Source: Sphingomicrobium nitratireducens
GTDB lineage: Bacteria > Pseudomonadota > Alphaproteobacteria > Sphingomonadales > Sphingomonadaceae
Length of the DNA: 64,000 bases
Direction: 5' to 3'
Assembly: GCF_026157035.1 (NCBI RefSeq)
Contig: NZ_JANJZA010000001.1
Span: forward strand, 1,963,001-2,027,000
The notes beneath the pieces are model-generated. The model saw nothing but the letters and a program-made list of their open reading frames with translations. It made no database searches and was not told the DNA's origin. Every line of letters starts with the position of its first letter. Positions within the stretch are counted from its first letter, which is position 1. Shown here piece by piece: positions 63,973-64,000 of this stretch. The position numbers and the translations under genes are program-made.

Positions 63973-64000
63973 TCCCTGACCACCAAGCGCGGCATCGACG

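Overview
The window is a strongly GC-rich chromosomal segment from an alphaproteobacterium, most likely a sphingomonad (Sphingomonadales). The evidence is the popZ-valS-tolC neighbourhood, a MucR/Ros-type regulator, a Fur that lacks the CxxC zinc pairs, an EcfG-type (GGAAC-N17-CGTT) promoter, and the typical gene order from tsaB to pnp. Genes are packed tightly. Start/stop overlaps of the ATGA and TGATG kind are common, and five convergent pairs overlap tail to tail by exactly 4 bases. There are no insertion sequences, phage genes, rRNA genes or CRISPR arrays. Two tRNA genes are present: Cys-GCA and Ala-CGC.

Region 1 (1-22 kb) is mostly housekeeping with some envelope genes. It holds an amino-acid permease cut by the window edge, hemB, a diacylglycerol-kinase-like lipid kinase, valS, popZ, a TolC-type channel and a Pcm-like protein. 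Then come tRNA-Cys, a PCuAC/SCO copper-delivery pair, an alpha/beta hydrolase, SelO and AstD. dnaB and dcd are divergent around a perfect DnaA box. They are followed by a small secreted protein, a YegP-like protein, an NADPH-FMN reductase and RNase R. The region ends with two exported proteins facing each other across a bidirectional terminator: a MopE-like metal-binding protein and a subtilisin.

Region 2 (22-31 kb) is a branched-chain (valine) catabolic block: mmsA, isobutyryl-CoA dehydrogenase, 3-hydroxyisobutyryl-CoA hydrolase, enoyl-CoA hydratase and mmsB. A class I PHA synthase sits inside it. Three small genes (two lipoproteins and a RidA-like protein) separate mmsA from the rest.

Region 3 (31-45.5 kb) is an information-processing and envelope block: nfuA, tsaB-rimI, mucR, then a close-packed run fur-acyltransferase-miaB-phoH-ybeY-corC-lnt, then metK and trmB. 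A membrane diguanylate cyclase, cysK, a small secreted protein and a PQQ-type sugar dehydrogenase lie around these.

Region 4 (45.5-60.3 kb) is the conserved rimP-nusA-ylxR-infB-rbfA / truB-rpsO-pnp translation and RNA-decay series. About 5 kb of other genes lie between rbfA and truB: a GNAT, a TIR-TolB-like-TPR fusion, an AbgT transporter, thymidine kinase and a small secreted protein. Region 5 (60.3-64 kb) has a SulP transporter with a tandem universal stress protein, tRNA-Ala, and a disordered DUF2171-type protein behind a candidate general-stress promoter.

The most unusual observations are two AT-rich insertions in valS flanking the conserved DTWFSS core, the TIR-TolB-TPR fusion set in a translation operon, the EcfG-driven low-complexity DUF2171 protein, the DnaA box between dnaB and dcd, and two stem-loops that appear to hide Shine-Dalgarno sequences. 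I did not find a complete multi-gene novel system. The TIR fusion and the valS insertions are the best starting points.
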